Shown: piece after piece, positions 9,220 to 18,257 of the stretch
Layout: every line of letters starts with the position of its first letter
How positions within the stretch are numbered: the stretch's first letter is position 1
DNA from: Deltaproteobacteria bacterium
GTDB lineage: Bacteria; Myxococcota_A; Polyangia; Polyangiales; Ga0077539
Reading direction: 5' to 3'
Assembly: GCA_030694465.1 (NCBI GenBank)
Contig: JAUXYJ010000006.1
Location: forward strand, 35,519-99,518
DNA: 64,000 bases
Notes under the pieces: generated by a model
Told to the model about the DNA's origin: nothing
The model's database searches: none
What the model saw: the letters and a program-made list of their open reading frames with translations, nothing else
Position numbers and translations under genes: made by a program

Positions 9220-11802
9220 TCACTGGCACGGACCTGTGCAGCCCTGACACTCACCGCAGCGATAGCACTGCCCCGCTGGACAACCGCACGAGCCGTTGGT
9301 GCAAATGCGCCCATCCGCTGCGCCGCACGAGGTGCCGTTGGTGACCGGCGTGCCGCCGCCGCAAAAGAGCGTCCCGGCCGTGCACATCCACGTCGAGCCC
9401 GTGTAGCAAGTGCGCGCGCACGCGGTCCCTGGAATGGGACCACACGCTGCGCCGCAGGCTGCTTGGCCGGCAGGGCACACGCAGCTCGTCCCGTTGCAGA
9501 TGTAGGTCGCACCACACACGGTGCCGCAGGCGCCGCAGTTACTCGTGGTGTTGAGCATGGCCTCGCACCCGTTGACGGGGCTCCCGTCACAGTCGCCTAG
9601 CCCCGCGTTGCAAGTGAACCCACACGTTCCGGCAGCGCATGTCGGCGAGGCGTTGAAGATGGCAGGGCACGTGAGGCCACAGCCGTTGCAGTGGCTGGTG
9701 TTGGTGTTGGTGTTGACCTCGCATCCGTTGGCCGGGTTGCTGTCGCAGTTTGCGAAGCTCGTGTTGCAACCACCCACCTGGCACGTCCCCGCACCACACG
9801 TCCCCGTGCCATTCGCGATCGTGCACGTGCTGCCACACGCGCCACAGTTGCTCGTGCTGTTGAGCGGCGCTTCGCATCCGTTGGCAGGGTTGCTATCGCA
9901 GTTTCCCCAGCCAGCTTGACAGCTCGCGAGCGCGCATGTGCCGGCGCTGCACGCCGCGTTGCCGTTGGCATACGAGCATGAGCGACCGCAGACCCCACAG
10001 TTGCTCGTGCTGTTGAGCGCGGTCTCGCATCCGTTGGCCGGGTTGCCGTCACAGTTGCCAAAGCCCGCGTTGCAGCTCGCGACTTGGCACGTCCCCGAAC
10101 CACACGTCCCGGTGCCATTCGCGATCGTGCACGCGCTGCCGCAGGCGCCACAGTTGCTCGTGGTGTTGAGCGCGGTCTCGCATCCGTTGGCCGGGTTGCC
10201 GTCGCAGTTGCCAAAGCCTGTCTGACAGCTCGCGAGCGCGCATGTGCCTGCGCTACACGCCGCGGTCCCGTTGGCGTACGAGCACGTGCGACCACACGCG
10301 CCACAGTGCGTGATGCTCGTTAGGGTGGTCTCACACCCGTTGGCTGCGTTGCCATCGCAGTTGCCAAAGCCCGCGTTGCACGAGGAGCCACATGCCCCCA
10401 TGGCGCAGCTCGCGACCGCGTTGGCCGTTGAGGCACACGCGTTGCCGCAGGCTCCGCAGTGCGCGAGGGTATTTTGTGTGTCGACGCAGGACATCCCGCA
10501 GCGGGTCTGGCCTGCGGTGCATCCCGATGCACAGACGCCACGTGCACCGTCACACACGGGGGTCGCGCCCGAGCACGCAGTCCCGCACGCGCCGCAATTG
10601 CTCGCGGTGTTGAGCGAGGCCTCGCATCCGTTGGCGGGGTTGCCGTCGCAGTCTCCAAAGCCCGCGTTGCATGTGTAACGGCATGCGCCAGTACCGCAGG
10701 TCACCGCGCTGTTTGCACGCGCTGCGCAGGGCATTCCGCATGCGCCACAGTGGCTCAGGTCGCTCTGTGTATCGACGCACGCCATGCCACAGCGTGACTG
10801 GCCTGTTGCACAGCCCGAGACGCAGCGGTTCGCCATCGCGTCGCACATCGGAGCGGCGCCCGAACACGCTGTCCCACACGCGCCGCAATTGCTCGCGGTG
10901 TTGAGCGAGGCCTCGCATCCGTTGGCTGCGTTGCCATCGCAGTTGCCAAACTCAGGGTTGCACGTGTACGCACATTGGCCTGATGGATTGCAGACTTGCG
11001 CGCTGTTTGCACGCGGCCCGCAGGTGCCACAGGTGCCACCGCAGCCGTCGTCTCCGCACATACGCCCAGCGCAATTGGGAACACACACAGTGTCCATCGG
11101 CACCGATGCCTCTGCATCGGCATCGATGCCGATCGATGCGTCGGGTGCAGAGGCTTCTGTGACGTCCATGGGCTCGACCACGTCCGGCGAGGGGCCTGTG
11201 TCCATGGTGTCCATCGTGTGCGACGCGTCCGAGGCGATCGAGGCGTCGGGGTCAAAGACGGTGGTGGGCGCGTCGGGCATGACACACTCGGCGTTGTTGC
11301 CGCAGGTGCGGTCTTGCAGCTCGCACAAGCGCGCGAGGGTGCAGTTGGTCTCACCCGGAGGACACCCCGTCGCGGGCTGCCCACAGCGAATGGACAAGAA
11401 CACGCGGGTCTGTGTGGTCTGGTTGGGCGTAAACCGCACGCGGACGGTGCGTGTAAATCGAAGGGGTGTGGTGCTCCCGGCAGAGGGCGGGATGTCCACG
11501 TCGAGCCACACGACCACCGAGCTGTCCCTGGGCGCGTCGGTCTGCGGCAAGACGGTGAAGGACATCGGAAATTCTGTTTGAATTCCGTGGGTTGCGATCC
11601 CTCGCGAGAACTGCAGTGAGCGCATCGAGGTGGCCCGAAGGTCTGCACCCAGGCGCGCGGTGATCCCGATGGGTCGCGCATGATCAAGGTCTGTCTCGAC
11701 GACAAAGACCACCGCCGTCGCAGGGCGCACGCATTGCGTAAGCGCCAAGCAGACCGTCGCGAGCAACGTGGATCGAGCAACGTGAGCGTTGAGAAATCTC
11801 AT
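9220..11802 (-). CDS. Long Cys-rich tandem-repeat surface protein (NCDGNPANGCE repeats)
   Basis: 860 residues from ATG at 11802, chosen because it places a basic-hydrophobic signal (LLATVCLALTQC) at the N-terminus; the Cys could be a lipidation site although Q at -1 is atypical. A beta-rich domain (about residues 35-160) precedes an Asp/Ala-rich linker. Then come eight repeats of about 45 residues built on F-G-N-C-D-G-N-x-A-N-G-C-E, T-S-N-C-G-A-C-G and a second Cys pair, with two degenerate units among them. The C-terminus CYRCGECQGC is also Cys-rich. Such proteins are common in myxobacteria and have sometimes carried wrong enzyme names; I see no enzyme domain. The DNA repeats are close copies, so repeat number may vary by recombination. 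Probably exported and disulfide-bonded. Confidence 0.8.
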   Translation of the reverse strand: MRFLNAHVARSTLLATVCLALTQCVRPATAVVFVVETDLDHARPIGITARLGADLRATSMRSLQFSRGIATHGIQTEFPMSFTVLPQTDAPRDSSVVVWLDVDIPPSAGSTTPLRFTRTVRVRFTPNQTTQTRVFLSIRCGQPATGCPPGETNCTLARLCELQDRTCGNNAECVMPDAPTTVFDPDASIASDASHTMDTMDTGPSPDVVEPMDVTEASAPDASIGIDADAEASVPMDTVCVPNCAGRMCGDDGCGGTCGTCGPRANSAQVCNPSGQCAYTCNPEFGNCDGNAANGCEASLNTASNCGACGTACSGAAPMCDAMANRCVSGCATGQSRCGMACVDTQSDLSHCGACGMPCAARANSAVTCGTGACRYTCNAGFGDCDGNPANGCEASLNTASNCGACGTACSGATPVCDGARGVCASGCTAGQTRCGMSCVDTQNTLAHCGACGNACASTANAVASCAMGACGSSCNAGFGNCDGNAANGCETTLTSITHCGACGRTCSYANGTAACSAGTCALASCQTGFGNCDGNPANGCETALNTTSNCGACGSACTIANGTGTCGSGTCQVASCNAGFGNCDGNPANGCETALNSTSNCGVCGRSCSYANGNAACSAGTCALASCQAGWGNCDSNPANGCEAPLNSTSNCGACGSTCTIANGTGTCGAGTCQVGGCNTSFANCDSNPANGCEVNTNTNTSHCNGCGLTCPAIFNASPTCAAGTCGFTCNAGLGDCDGSPVNGCEAMLNTTSNCGACGTVCGATYICNGTSCVCPAGQAACGAACGPIPGTACARTCYTGSTWMCTAGTLFCGGGTPVTNGTSCGAADGRICTNGSCGCPAGQCYRCGECQGCTGPCQ

Positions 11803-11869
11803 GACAGAGAGCCAGTGTACGCCGATTCTTTCGCCTGTGTTTCGCCAGATGGCATAACGCAGAGCACCC

Positions 11870-12760
11870 ATGAGCGACCGACGTGTGCGCGAGAAGATCG
11901 AAGAAGACCAGGCTCTGGCTTCGCTGCTAGCGCCCAAAACGACCAGCGCCGTCGTGCCCTACCGTGACGCATCCCACGTCGGACGGCCCACGACAGCGCA
12001 CCGAATGGACAGCGCGGAGCAGCGCGGACGTCGGCTGTGGGGCCTCGGGAGCGCTGTGATTTCGCTGGGATCTTTTGCCTCGATCCCCTTCGCCTTGACC
12101 GAGAGCAACTTCACCGCGGGGATCGCGACGGTGCTCGGGCTTGGCTTCGCCGGGCTGGCCTCGATGGCGTTGCGAGCGTACGCGCGTGAGCGCGGCGCCG
12201 CGGTGGCGACGTTTGACCACGGCCTAGCGCTTCGTGTGGCCGACGAGCGCTTGGACATCGCGTGGGAGTCCATCGCGGTGGTCAAAGCGGACATGCAGAC
12301 CGACCGCGCGGGGGTGATCCGTGCAGCGTCGCTCACGAGTCTTGTGCTTGAGGGAGGGCGCGAGGTGCCCATCCCGCGCGCGCTCGAAGACGCGACGTCG
12401 CTCGCGCAGCAGGTGTTTGCGCGCACGCAGACGCACTTGCTCGCGCAGGCGCACGCGGCGCTCGACAGGGGCTCAAGTGTCTCGTTTGGCTCGATCTTGT
12501 GGACCCCCAAGGGGGTGAGCGTGAGCGGCGTCGTGTTGCCCACGCATGCGCGATTGGCCCTGGTTTTTGAGGGACCTTTTGCGCATTTGGTCGCAGTGGA
12601 CGAGCCCGCGCATGCGCTCAGCGTGCTCATTGAGACGCTGCACAATCCGCATGTGCTCTTGGCCTTGATCGCCAACCCCTGGCGACCGAGCGCTGAGCCG
12701 TTGCCCGCACCGTCCGCCGGAGAGACCGAAGCGCCAGACGAGCCCGCCCCGAGCGCGTGA
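11870..12760 (+). CDS. Two-helix membrane protein of unknown function
   Basis: 296 residues from ATG. Two hydrophobic helices near residues 57-100 (GSAVISLGSFASIPFAL and a GIATVLGLGFAGLASMAL segment) form a hairpin. They are followed by a soluble beta-rich region with the pattern ATFDHGLALRVADERLDIAWESIAV, which resembles the pleckstrin-like domains seen in membrane-tethered proteins (inference). The tail is Pro/Glu/Ala-rich. It is divergent from the Cys-rich repeat gene and meets the FabH-like gene tail to tail with one base between stops. No named family was recognised. Confidence 0.7.
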   Translation: MSDRRVREKIEEDQALASLLAPKTTSAVVPYRDASHVGRPTTAHRMDSAEQRGRRLWGLGSAVISLGSFASIPFALTESNFTAGIATVLGLGFAGLASMALRAYARERGAAVATFDHGLALRVADERLDIAWESIAVVKADMQTDRAGVIRAASLTSLVLEGGREVPIPRALEDATSLAQQVFARTQTHLLAQAHAALDRGSSVSFGSILWTPKGVSVSGVVLPTHARLALVFEGPFAHLVAVDEPAHALSVLIETLHNPHVLLALIANPWRPSAEPLPAPSAGETEAPDEPAPSA

Positions 12761-12761
12761 G

Positions 12762-13796
12762 CTACCAGTCGACGAGCGCTGCGCCCCAGGTAAATCCTGC
12801 GCCGAATGCGACCATCGCGACCTTCATTCCGCGCGTGAGGCGGCCCGTGTCAACGGCCTCAGAGAGCAACGTCGGGATGGTCGCGGCGGTGGTGTTGCCC
12901 ATCTTGTGGATGTTGTGGATGAGCTTGCTGTCTGGGATGTTGAGCTGCTTGGCGACGTACTGATTGATCCGCATGTTGGCCTGGTGAAACACAAACAGAT
13001 CGATCTCTTCGAGCTGCGTGTTCTTCTCCCAACAGGCCTGCATAAGCGCCTGGCACATCCGCTCGATCGCGTTCTTAAAGACGGTCTTGCCTTCCATGTG
13101 GGGCCAGAGCATCTCGGGGCTGATCCTGGCGTATCCGTCGGTAGACTCCATCTCCATGAAGGGGCGCTTGGCGGTGTTAAAGATCTCCATCTTCAGGGCG
13201 TCCACGTGGCGTCCATCGGCGCCAAGCCACCAGCCGCGCACACCGCGGTCTTCGTCCGTCGCGCTGACCACCACGGCGCCTGCAGCGTCACCGAAGAGCG
13301 TGGTGACCGTGCGTCCGCGTGTCGTGAAATCTAGCGCCGCCGAGTGAATCTCAGAGCCCACGACGAGCACATGTTTGCATCCGCCGGTCTGCACCATCGC
13401 GGTCGCCGTCGCGAGCCCGTACAAAAATCCCGAGCACTGGTTGCGGATGTCCATCGCGCCCATAAATCTCGGGCTGTCTCCGTCGCACACGCCCAGCCGC
13501 CGCTGAAGCATCACAGCACCACCGGGAAAGTGCATGTCGGGCGACAGCGTCGCAAACAAGATCATGTCGAGATCGCGTGCTTGGAGCCCCGCGTTTGCGA
13601 TGGCTTGCTGCGCTGCGGGCACCGCTAACTCGGCAGTGCCGACGCCTACGGGCGCATAGTGACGCTGCTCGATTCCGGTTCGCTGGACGATCCATTCGTG
13701 GGTTGTATCGATGCCGTATTGCTCACGGAGGTCATCGTTAGTCACTACTCGTTCGGGCACGTGCATGCCCGTGCCTGAGATGTACGCGTTGGGCAT
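12762..13796 (-). CDS. 3-oxoacyl-ACP synthase III (FabH-like) family ketosynthase
   Basis: 344 residues from ATG at 13796. The thiolase-fold catalytic triad is complete: Cys in DIRNQCSGFLYGL, His in FVFHQANMRIN, Asn in MGNTTAATIP. The C-terminal GAGFTWGAALV motif is typical of FabH, which condenses an acyl-CoA with malonyl-ACP to start fatty-acid synthesis. No acyl-carrier protein or other fab genes are adjacent, so it may instead be a FabH-like enzyme for a branched or secondary product. Length is close to the usual 320-340. Confidence 0.88.
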   Translation of the reverse strand: MPNAYISGTGMHVPERVVTNDDLREQYGIDTTHEWIVQRTGIEQRHYAPVGVGTAELAVPAAQQAIANAGLQARDLDMILFATLSPDMHFPGGAVMLQRRLGVCDGDSPRFMGAMDIRNQCSGFLYGLATATAMVQTGGCKHVLVVGSEIHSAALDFTTRGRTVTTLFGDAAGAVVVSATDEDRGVRGWWLGADGRHVDALKMEIFNTAKRPFMEMESTDGYARISPEMLWPHMEGKTVFKNAIERMCQALMQACWEKNTQLEEIDLFVFHQANMRINQYVAKQLNIPDSKLIHNIHKMGNTTAATIPTLLSEAVDTGRLTRGMKVAMVAFGAGFTWGAALVDW

Positions 13797-13968
13797 AGGG
13801 CGGACTGTTTACCGCAGAGAATCCAGCTTGTCATGACGCCTCGCGGTTGCCGCAGTGCACCGTAAAAATCTCACCTTCACCCGTGAAGTGCGCTGCGCAC
13901 CTGCGTTGTGTACGGCTCACGCACAGCGCCGTTTGCGAGAGGGTGTGCTATGAGCCGGACTCTCAGCG

Positions 13969-14289
13969 ATGTCCCGCCCTGTTGCCCTCAGTGAAGCTCA
14001 CGTCTTAGAGGCCCTCGCGGCCTTGGATTTATGGGAGCTTGTGCCCGCGCGCCCAGCGATTCGGCGCACGTATGTCTTCGAGAACTTCATCGAGGCTTTT
14101 GGCTTTATGACCCGCGTGGCGATGGTCGCAGAGTCGCTCGACCATCACCCCGAGTGGAGCAACGTGTACAACCGCGTCGAGGTGGTGTTGACCACGCATG
14201 ACGCCGGCGGGGTGACCGCGTTGGATCTTACCCTCGCGCGGCGCATGGATGCGTTTGCACAAAACGCATCGCGACGGTCTGACGCATGA
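13969..14289 (+). CDS. phhB: 4a-hydroxytetrahydrobiopterin dehydratase (PCD/DCoH)
   Basis: 106 residues from ATG. It matches the small pterin-4a-carbinolamine dehydratase family: the active-site motif [15 protein letters not shown], then [10 protein letters not shown] and a final DLTLARRMD helix. The enzyme regenerates the pterin cofactor of aromatic amino-acid hydroxylases, and some members have accessory roles. No phenylalanine hydroxylase is in the window. Its stop overlaps the start of the response-regulator gene (ATGA at 14286-14289), so the two are translationally coupled, an unexpected pairing. Confidence 0.9.
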   Translation: MSRPVALSEAHVLEALAALDLWELVPARPAIRRTYVFENFIEAFGFMTRVAMVAESLDHHPEWSNVYNRVEVVLTTHDAGGVTALDLTLARRMDAFAQNASRRSDA

Positions 14290-14963
14290 AGACTATTTTG
14301 ATTATTGAAGACGAGCAGGACATGGTGCTCGGCCTCTCGGACGCGCTTGAGTTCGAGGGCTATCGCGCGGTCGCTGCGAGCACGGGCCGCCAGGGCGTCG
14401 TGCTCTTCAAAGCCGAAAAACCCGACCTGGTGATCCTCGATTTGATGCTCCCAGACACCAACGGGTACACGGTCTGCGAAGAGCTTCGGAGGCTCTCGCG
14501 TACGGTCCCGGTTTTGATTCTGTCAGCGAGATCCCAGGAGAGCGACAAGATCCGTGGGCTCGACGCCGGTGCCGATGACTTCGTCGCGAAGCCCTTCGCG
14601 CTGGGCGAGCTCATCGCACGCATCCGCGCGATCTTGCGCAGGGCTGACCACGCCCGTGCGACGCCAGACACGGTGCAAATTGGCGAGAGCCAGGTTCACT
14701 TGGCTGGGCATTTGCTGTTGCGCAAGGGCCGTGAGAGCGCGCTGACGTTCTACGAAGTCGAGACGCTAAAGCTCTTGCTTGAGCGCGCAGGGCAGGTCGT
14801 TACGCGTGACGAAATCCTCGACAAAGTGTGGGGCGTGAGCGCCATCAACGCGCGCGCTGTGGACAACCTTGTCGTGAAGCTCCGTAAGAAAATCGAGGCG
14901 ACACCCGACGCCCCGCGGCACATTCTCACAGTGCACGGCGTGGGCTACAAGCTGGTCTGTTAG
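14286..14963 (+). CDS. OmpR/PhoB-family response regulator, orphan
   Basis: 225 residues. Receiver domain 1-118 with the acidic pair E8-D9, phospho-acceptor Asp52 in [10 protein letters not shown], Ser in LILSARSQ, and Lys in [11 protein letters not shown]. The C-terminal winged helix (about 128-225) has the typical [19 protein letters not shown] and [23 protein letters not shown] segments. It should bind DNA as a phosphorylated dimer. No histidine kinase lies in the window, so its partner is encoded elsewhere. Start overlaps the pterin dehydratase stop; a VanZ-like gene follows after 4 bases, so the three form an operon. Confidence 0.94.
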   Translation: MKTILIIEDEQDMVLGLSDALEFEGYRAVAASTGRQGVVLFKAEKPDLVILDLMLPDTNGYTVCEELRRLSRTVPVLILSARSQESDKIRGLDAGADDFVAKPFALGELIARIRAILRRADHARATPDTVQIGESQVHLAGHLLLRKGRESALTFYEVETLKLLLERAGQVVTRDEILDKVWGVSAINARAVDNLVVKLRKKIEATPDAPRHILTVHGVGYKLVC

Positions 14964-14967
14964 CGCC

Positions 14968-15408
14968 ATGAGCACGCCCGAGAGTCCCACACCGACTGAC
15001 GCTCTGAGCGAAGACACTCAGGGATATTCCAAGCGAAAGTGGGCTCTTTCGGTGGTGCTCTTCACGGTCCTGCTGTGGGTCGCCGCGTGGTGGCTACAGA
15101 ACTTTACGCCCAGACAGCCGTGGCTCCGTGAAGTCTTGCGCGCCGAGGCGTTTCATATCCTCGCGCACTTGATCTTGTACGCGACGCTCTACGGGCTCTT
15201 GCGCTTGGCTCTGGGGCCTCGTCGGCACGCGACCGCGATCGCAGTGATCGCGACCTTGAGCATCGCCGGAGTGCAAGAGCTCGTGCAGTGCGCGACCTAT
15301 CGACGGATCCCCGGAGCGGGCGAGCTCTTTGATCTCGCGGTGGACACCGTGGCCCTCGGCGTTGCGCACGCGGTCATGCGCTGGCGAGGGATTATCCCCG
15401 CGAAGTAG
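14968..15408 (+). CDS. VanZ-like family integral membrane protein
   Basis: 146 residues from ATG. Four hydrophobic segments: WALSVVLFTVLLWVAAWW, a HILAHLILYATLYGLL segment, an AIAVIATLSIAGVQEL segment, and a C-terminal helix after DLAVDTVALGV. The QELVQ-R-x-P-DL pattern between helices is typical of VanZ-like proteins, whose molecular role is mostly unknown; VanZ itself lowers teicoplanin sensitivity. It lies 4 bases after the response regulator in one transcription unit, so it may belong to an envelope response. The end overlaps the convergent hydroxylase gene by 17 bases. Confidence 0.8.
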   Translation: MSTPESPTPTDALSEDTQGYSKRKWALSVVLFTVLLWVAAWWLQNFTPRQPWLREVLRAEAFHILAHLILYATLYGLLRLALGPRRHATAIAVIATLSIAGVQELVQCATYRRIPGAGELFDLAVDTVALGVAHAVMRWRGIIPAK

Positions 15409-16084
15409 CCGCGCTCTTGATCGGAATGTACGTGCGAAACACGATGTCCCACAGCGGCGAAGAGACCCCGTAACGGCCTGGGCGCTCATCGTGATGGTGC
15501 TGCAGGTGATACATGCGCAGCCACTTGCCGATGCCGCCTTTGGGGCGCGCGTGGTGCGTGTAGTAATGCACCCAATCGTACGCGACGTAGCCCACGACGG
15601 CGCCCGCGAAGGCCGGGGCCCAGTGGTGCGCGCCGAGGGTCAAACGAAAGAGCACACCGAAGATCACCGCCAGCGGAAAGCTCCCAATCGGGACCATGAC
15701 CAAGCGCCACGGGTCATCGGGAAAATCGTGATGATACCCGTGCGCGAGGTAGTTCTCGGGGTGCTCTTCGGTCGGCACGAGGGAGTGAAACAAAAAGCGG
15801 TGCAGGGCGTACTCAATCAGCGACCAGATGAGCCAGCCCAGCGCGAAGAGCGCCAAGACGGTAGGCCAACGGTACGCGGTCTCGGTGAAGCCTCGGTAGA
15901 GCCCGTACACGGCGACGGGTCCGAACCACACGCCAGGGGTCACCCAATGTGCACGCGCGAGGTAGTGCTCGAGAAAGTGATTCTTGAACACAGAGATGGT
16001 CTTGGGACGGTCTTTGCGAGGCGTCGCGGGGGTGCGTCCCAGCGCGGCGTCGAGGAGCTCGTCGGTGAACAATTGCTTGAGCAT
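15392..16084 (-). CDS. Fatty acid hydroxylase / sterol desaturase superfamily membrane enzyme
   Basis: 230 residues from ATG at 16084; an upstream start at 16180 would add a non-conserved basic stretch. The diiron histidine motifs are complete and ordered as in fatty acid 2-hydroxylases: EYALHRFLFH, HGYHHDFPDD, HYYTHHARP and MYHLQHHHDE, set among four hydrophobic segments. By family it would 2-hydroxylate an acyl chain of a membrane lipid, for example a sphingolipid; such lipids are known in some myxobacteria. It diverges from uppP. Confidence 0.88.
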   Translation of the reverse strand: MLKQLFTDELLDAALGRTPATPRKDRPKTISVFKNHFLEHYLARAHWVTPGVWFGPVAVYGLYRGFTETAYRWPTVLALFALGWLIWSLIEYALHRFLFHSLVPTEEHPENYLAHGYHHDFPDDPWRLVMVPIGSFPLAVIFGVLFRLTLGAHHWAPAFAGAVVGYVAYDWVHYYTHHARPKGGIGKWLRMYHLQHHHDERPGRYGVSSPLWDIVFRTYIPIKSAATSRG

Positions 16085-16259
16085 CGCGGTCTCGGTCCTA
16101 GCACACACGTGGGAGTCGGTGCGAGGATCGCGCGTCGATTTGCTAGAGAATTTACAGGCAATTTCTGCGCAGCCGCGCACGCTATGCGAAGCACTCTACG
16201 CACCCAGCGCGTGACTCTCGTGCGCACGCGAGCGCTTTGTGGTGTACACACCGTCCGCC

Positions 16260-17063
16260 ATGACGACCGAAGTGAGCTTTGTGCAAACCGCGATCCTTGG
16301 GGTCGTCCAGGGAGTCACCGAGTTTTTGCCGATCTCCAGTGATGGGCATCTCGCGCTGGGCCAGCGCTTGTTGCACACAAGCGGCGGTCTCGAGATGACC
16401 GTGTTGCTGCACGCAGGGACGCTCTTGGCGACCTTCGTGATCTTTCGCAAAGAGGTCGTTGAGCTCTTCAAGGCGCTCGCGCGGATGGTGCGATCGCCGG
16501 GCACGGTGCGCAGTGATGTTCGCGCCATGGAGCTCATCGGGATCTTTGTCGCGAGCGTGCCGACGGCCATCGTGGGCCTCGCGCTCAAGAAGCACGTCGA
16601 GGCCTGGAGCTCTGTCCCGTGGATTGTGGGGGTGTGCTTCTTGGGCACTGGCGCGGCGCTGTTGGCGTCACGGTTTGGCCGCGAAGAAGCAGACTTTCAG
16701 TGGACCCCTACGAAGGCTTTTCTCGTGGGAATCGCCCAGGGTCTTGCCGTGCTTCCGGGGCTCTCTCGCTCGGCGTGTACGCTCGCGTCCGCGCTGCTCT
16801 TGGGGGCGCCGCCGAAAGAGGCGTTTCGCTTCTCGTTTTTGCTCTCGCTGCCCGCGGTGGGCGGTGCGCTCTTGTTAGAGCTCAAAGACCCTGGCGCGCT
16901 CTCGCGTGCCGGCGGGATGCCCGGCGTGTTCGGCGCCGTGGTCGCGTTCTTTGTGGGCCTCGTCGCGTTGCTCGCCCTCCGCGGCGTGGTCTCTCGCGGA
17001 AAACTCTGGGCGTTTGCGCTCTATGTCATCCCGCTCGCGCTGCTCACGCTCACCCTTCGCTGA
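16260..17063 (+). CDS. uppP: Undecaprenyl-diphosphatase UppP (BacA family)
   Basis: 267 residues from ATG at 16260; a GTG 21 bases upstream is possible. The two family motifs are present: GVVQGVTEFLPISSDGHL near the N-terminus (Glu-rich/PISS box, with Asp where Thr or Ser is more usual) and LPGLSRSACTLASALLLG, the PGxSRS phosphatase loop. Seven or eight membrane helices. It recycles undecaprenyl diphosphate to the monophosphate lipid carrier for peptidoglycan and polysaccharide export. It sits 15 bases upstream of the mannose-1-phosphate guanylyltransferase gene, which suggests a glycan-envelope operon. Confidence 0.93.
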   Translation: MTTEVSFVQTAILGVVQGVTEFLPISSDGHLALGQRLLHTSGGLEMTVLLHAGTLLATFVIFRKEVVELFKALARMVRSPGTVRSDVRAMELIGIFVASVPTAIVGLALKKHVEAWSSVPWIVGVCFLGTGAALLASRFGREEADFQWTPTKAFLVGIAQGLAVLPGLSRSACTLASALLLGAPPKEAFRFSFLLSLPAVGGALLLELKDPGALSRAGGMPGVFGAVVAFFVGLVALLALRGVVSRGKLWAFALYVIPLALLTLTLR

Positions 17064-17078
17064 GTCTCGGTTGACCCA

Positions 17079-18185
17079 ATGACCCATTCGACCCACACGT
17101 TTGTCGCAGTCCTCGCAGGTGGCTCGGGGACACGATTTTGGCCCGCGTCGCGCAAGCGATGGCCTAAGCAGTTCTTGCCGCTTGGCGAGGATTCTTCCAC
17201 GCCGTTGTTAGTCTCGACGCTCGCACGTGTAGCGCCCTTGGCGCCGTCTGAGCGCACGATGGTGCTCACGGGGCGCGTGCTCGCCGAGGCGACTCGTGCG
17301 CTCTTGCAAGAGGGCACCGTGGGACGTGTTCTCGCAGAGCCCATCGCGAAGAACACCGCTCCCGCCGTCGCGTGGGCCTCGCGTGTTGCGCGTCGGAGCG
17401 ACCCTGACGCGGTCGTGATCGTGCTGCCCGCAGACGCGTACATCGAGAACGAAGAGGCATTTCGCAGCGCATTGGCGCTCGCGGTCACCGCCGCAGCGGA
17501 CGGCGCGATTGTCACCTTGGGGGTTAGACCCACGCGCCCCGAGACCGGCTACGGATACCTTCGTGTGGGCGAGAGCACGTCCCGAGAGGGTGTCCGTCGC
17601 GTCGAGGCGTTTGTCGAGAAGCCTGATCTCGCGCACGCGACCGCGTACGTCCGCGATGGATTCTACCTGTGGAACGCTGGGATCTTTGTCTTTCGCGCGT
17701 CCGTGATGGACGACGCTGTGCGCGCTCACTTGCCCGCGCTCGCCGAGGGGCTTGACCGCGTGGACGAAGCGGTTGCGCTGCACGGACTGAGCGCAGAGGA
17801 CAGCGCGATCGACAGTCTATTTGCAGGGATTGACGGCGTCTCGATCGACTATGGCGTGATGGAGAAGGTCCCTCACGTCCATGTCGTCGCGGTCGATTGC
17901 GGCTGGAGCGACGTGGGCAGCTGGCAAGCGAGCTGGGAGCTCGGCACCAAAGACGAGAACGACAATGTCGTGCGCGTGGGCGAGGGCGCCTCGGTGGTCC
18001 TTGAAGACTCTCGCGGCAACGTCGTGAGCGCGGGCGCTGGCAAAGTCGTCGCGCTCATTGGCGTCGAAGATCTCGTCGTGGTGGACACACCTGACGCGCT
18101 CTTGGTCTTGCCGCGTGCGCGTGCGCAAGAGGTCAAGCGCGCCGTCGATGCGCTTGCGGCAAAGCGTCGCACCGATGTTCTGTAG
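17079..18185 (+). CDS. manC: Mannose-1-phosphate guanylyltransferase
   Basis: 368 residues from ATG. It carries the nucleotidyltransferase signature LAGGSGTRFWPASRKRWPKQ, followed by AEPIAKNTAPAV, VLPADAYI, RPETGYGYLR, FVEKPD, WNAGIFVF, SIDYGVMEKV and GWSDVGSW, all diagnostic of GDP-mannose pyrophosphorylase. It makes GDP-mannose from mannose-1-P and GTP for polysaccharide or glycoprotein synthesis. It lacks the C-terminal phosphomannose isomerase domain of long ManC proteins, so it is the short form. Same direction as uppP, 15 bases apart. Confidence 0.93.
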   Translation: MTHSTHTFVAVLAGGSGTRFWPASRKRWPKQFLPLGEDSSTPLLVSTLARVAPLAPSERTMVLTGRVLAEATRALLQEGTVGRVLAEPIAKNTAPAVAWASRVARRSDPDAVVIVLPADAYIENEEAFRSALALAVTAAADGAIVTLGVRPTRPETGYGYLRVGESTSREGVRRVEAFVEKPDLAHATAYVRDGFYLWNAGIFVFRASVMDDAVRAHLPALAEGLDRVDEAVALHGLSAEDSAIDSLFAGIDGVSIDYGVMEKVPHVHVVAVDCGWSDVGSWQASWELGTKDENDNVVRVGEGASVVLEDSRGNVVSAGAGKVVALIGVEDLVVVDTPDALLVLPRARAQEVKRAVDALAAKRRTDVL

Positions 18186-18257
18186 CCTTGTGACTCGGTA
18201 AATTTCACGTCAAACAGTTGCCGTGATTGCCACCCGTTGCACTACCATGGGAGGGCA

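Noticed and set aside
9220..11802. Tryptophan synthase or other enzyme name for the Cys-rich repeat protein
   Set aside because: No catalytic motif; the protein is a disulfide-rich repeat chain.
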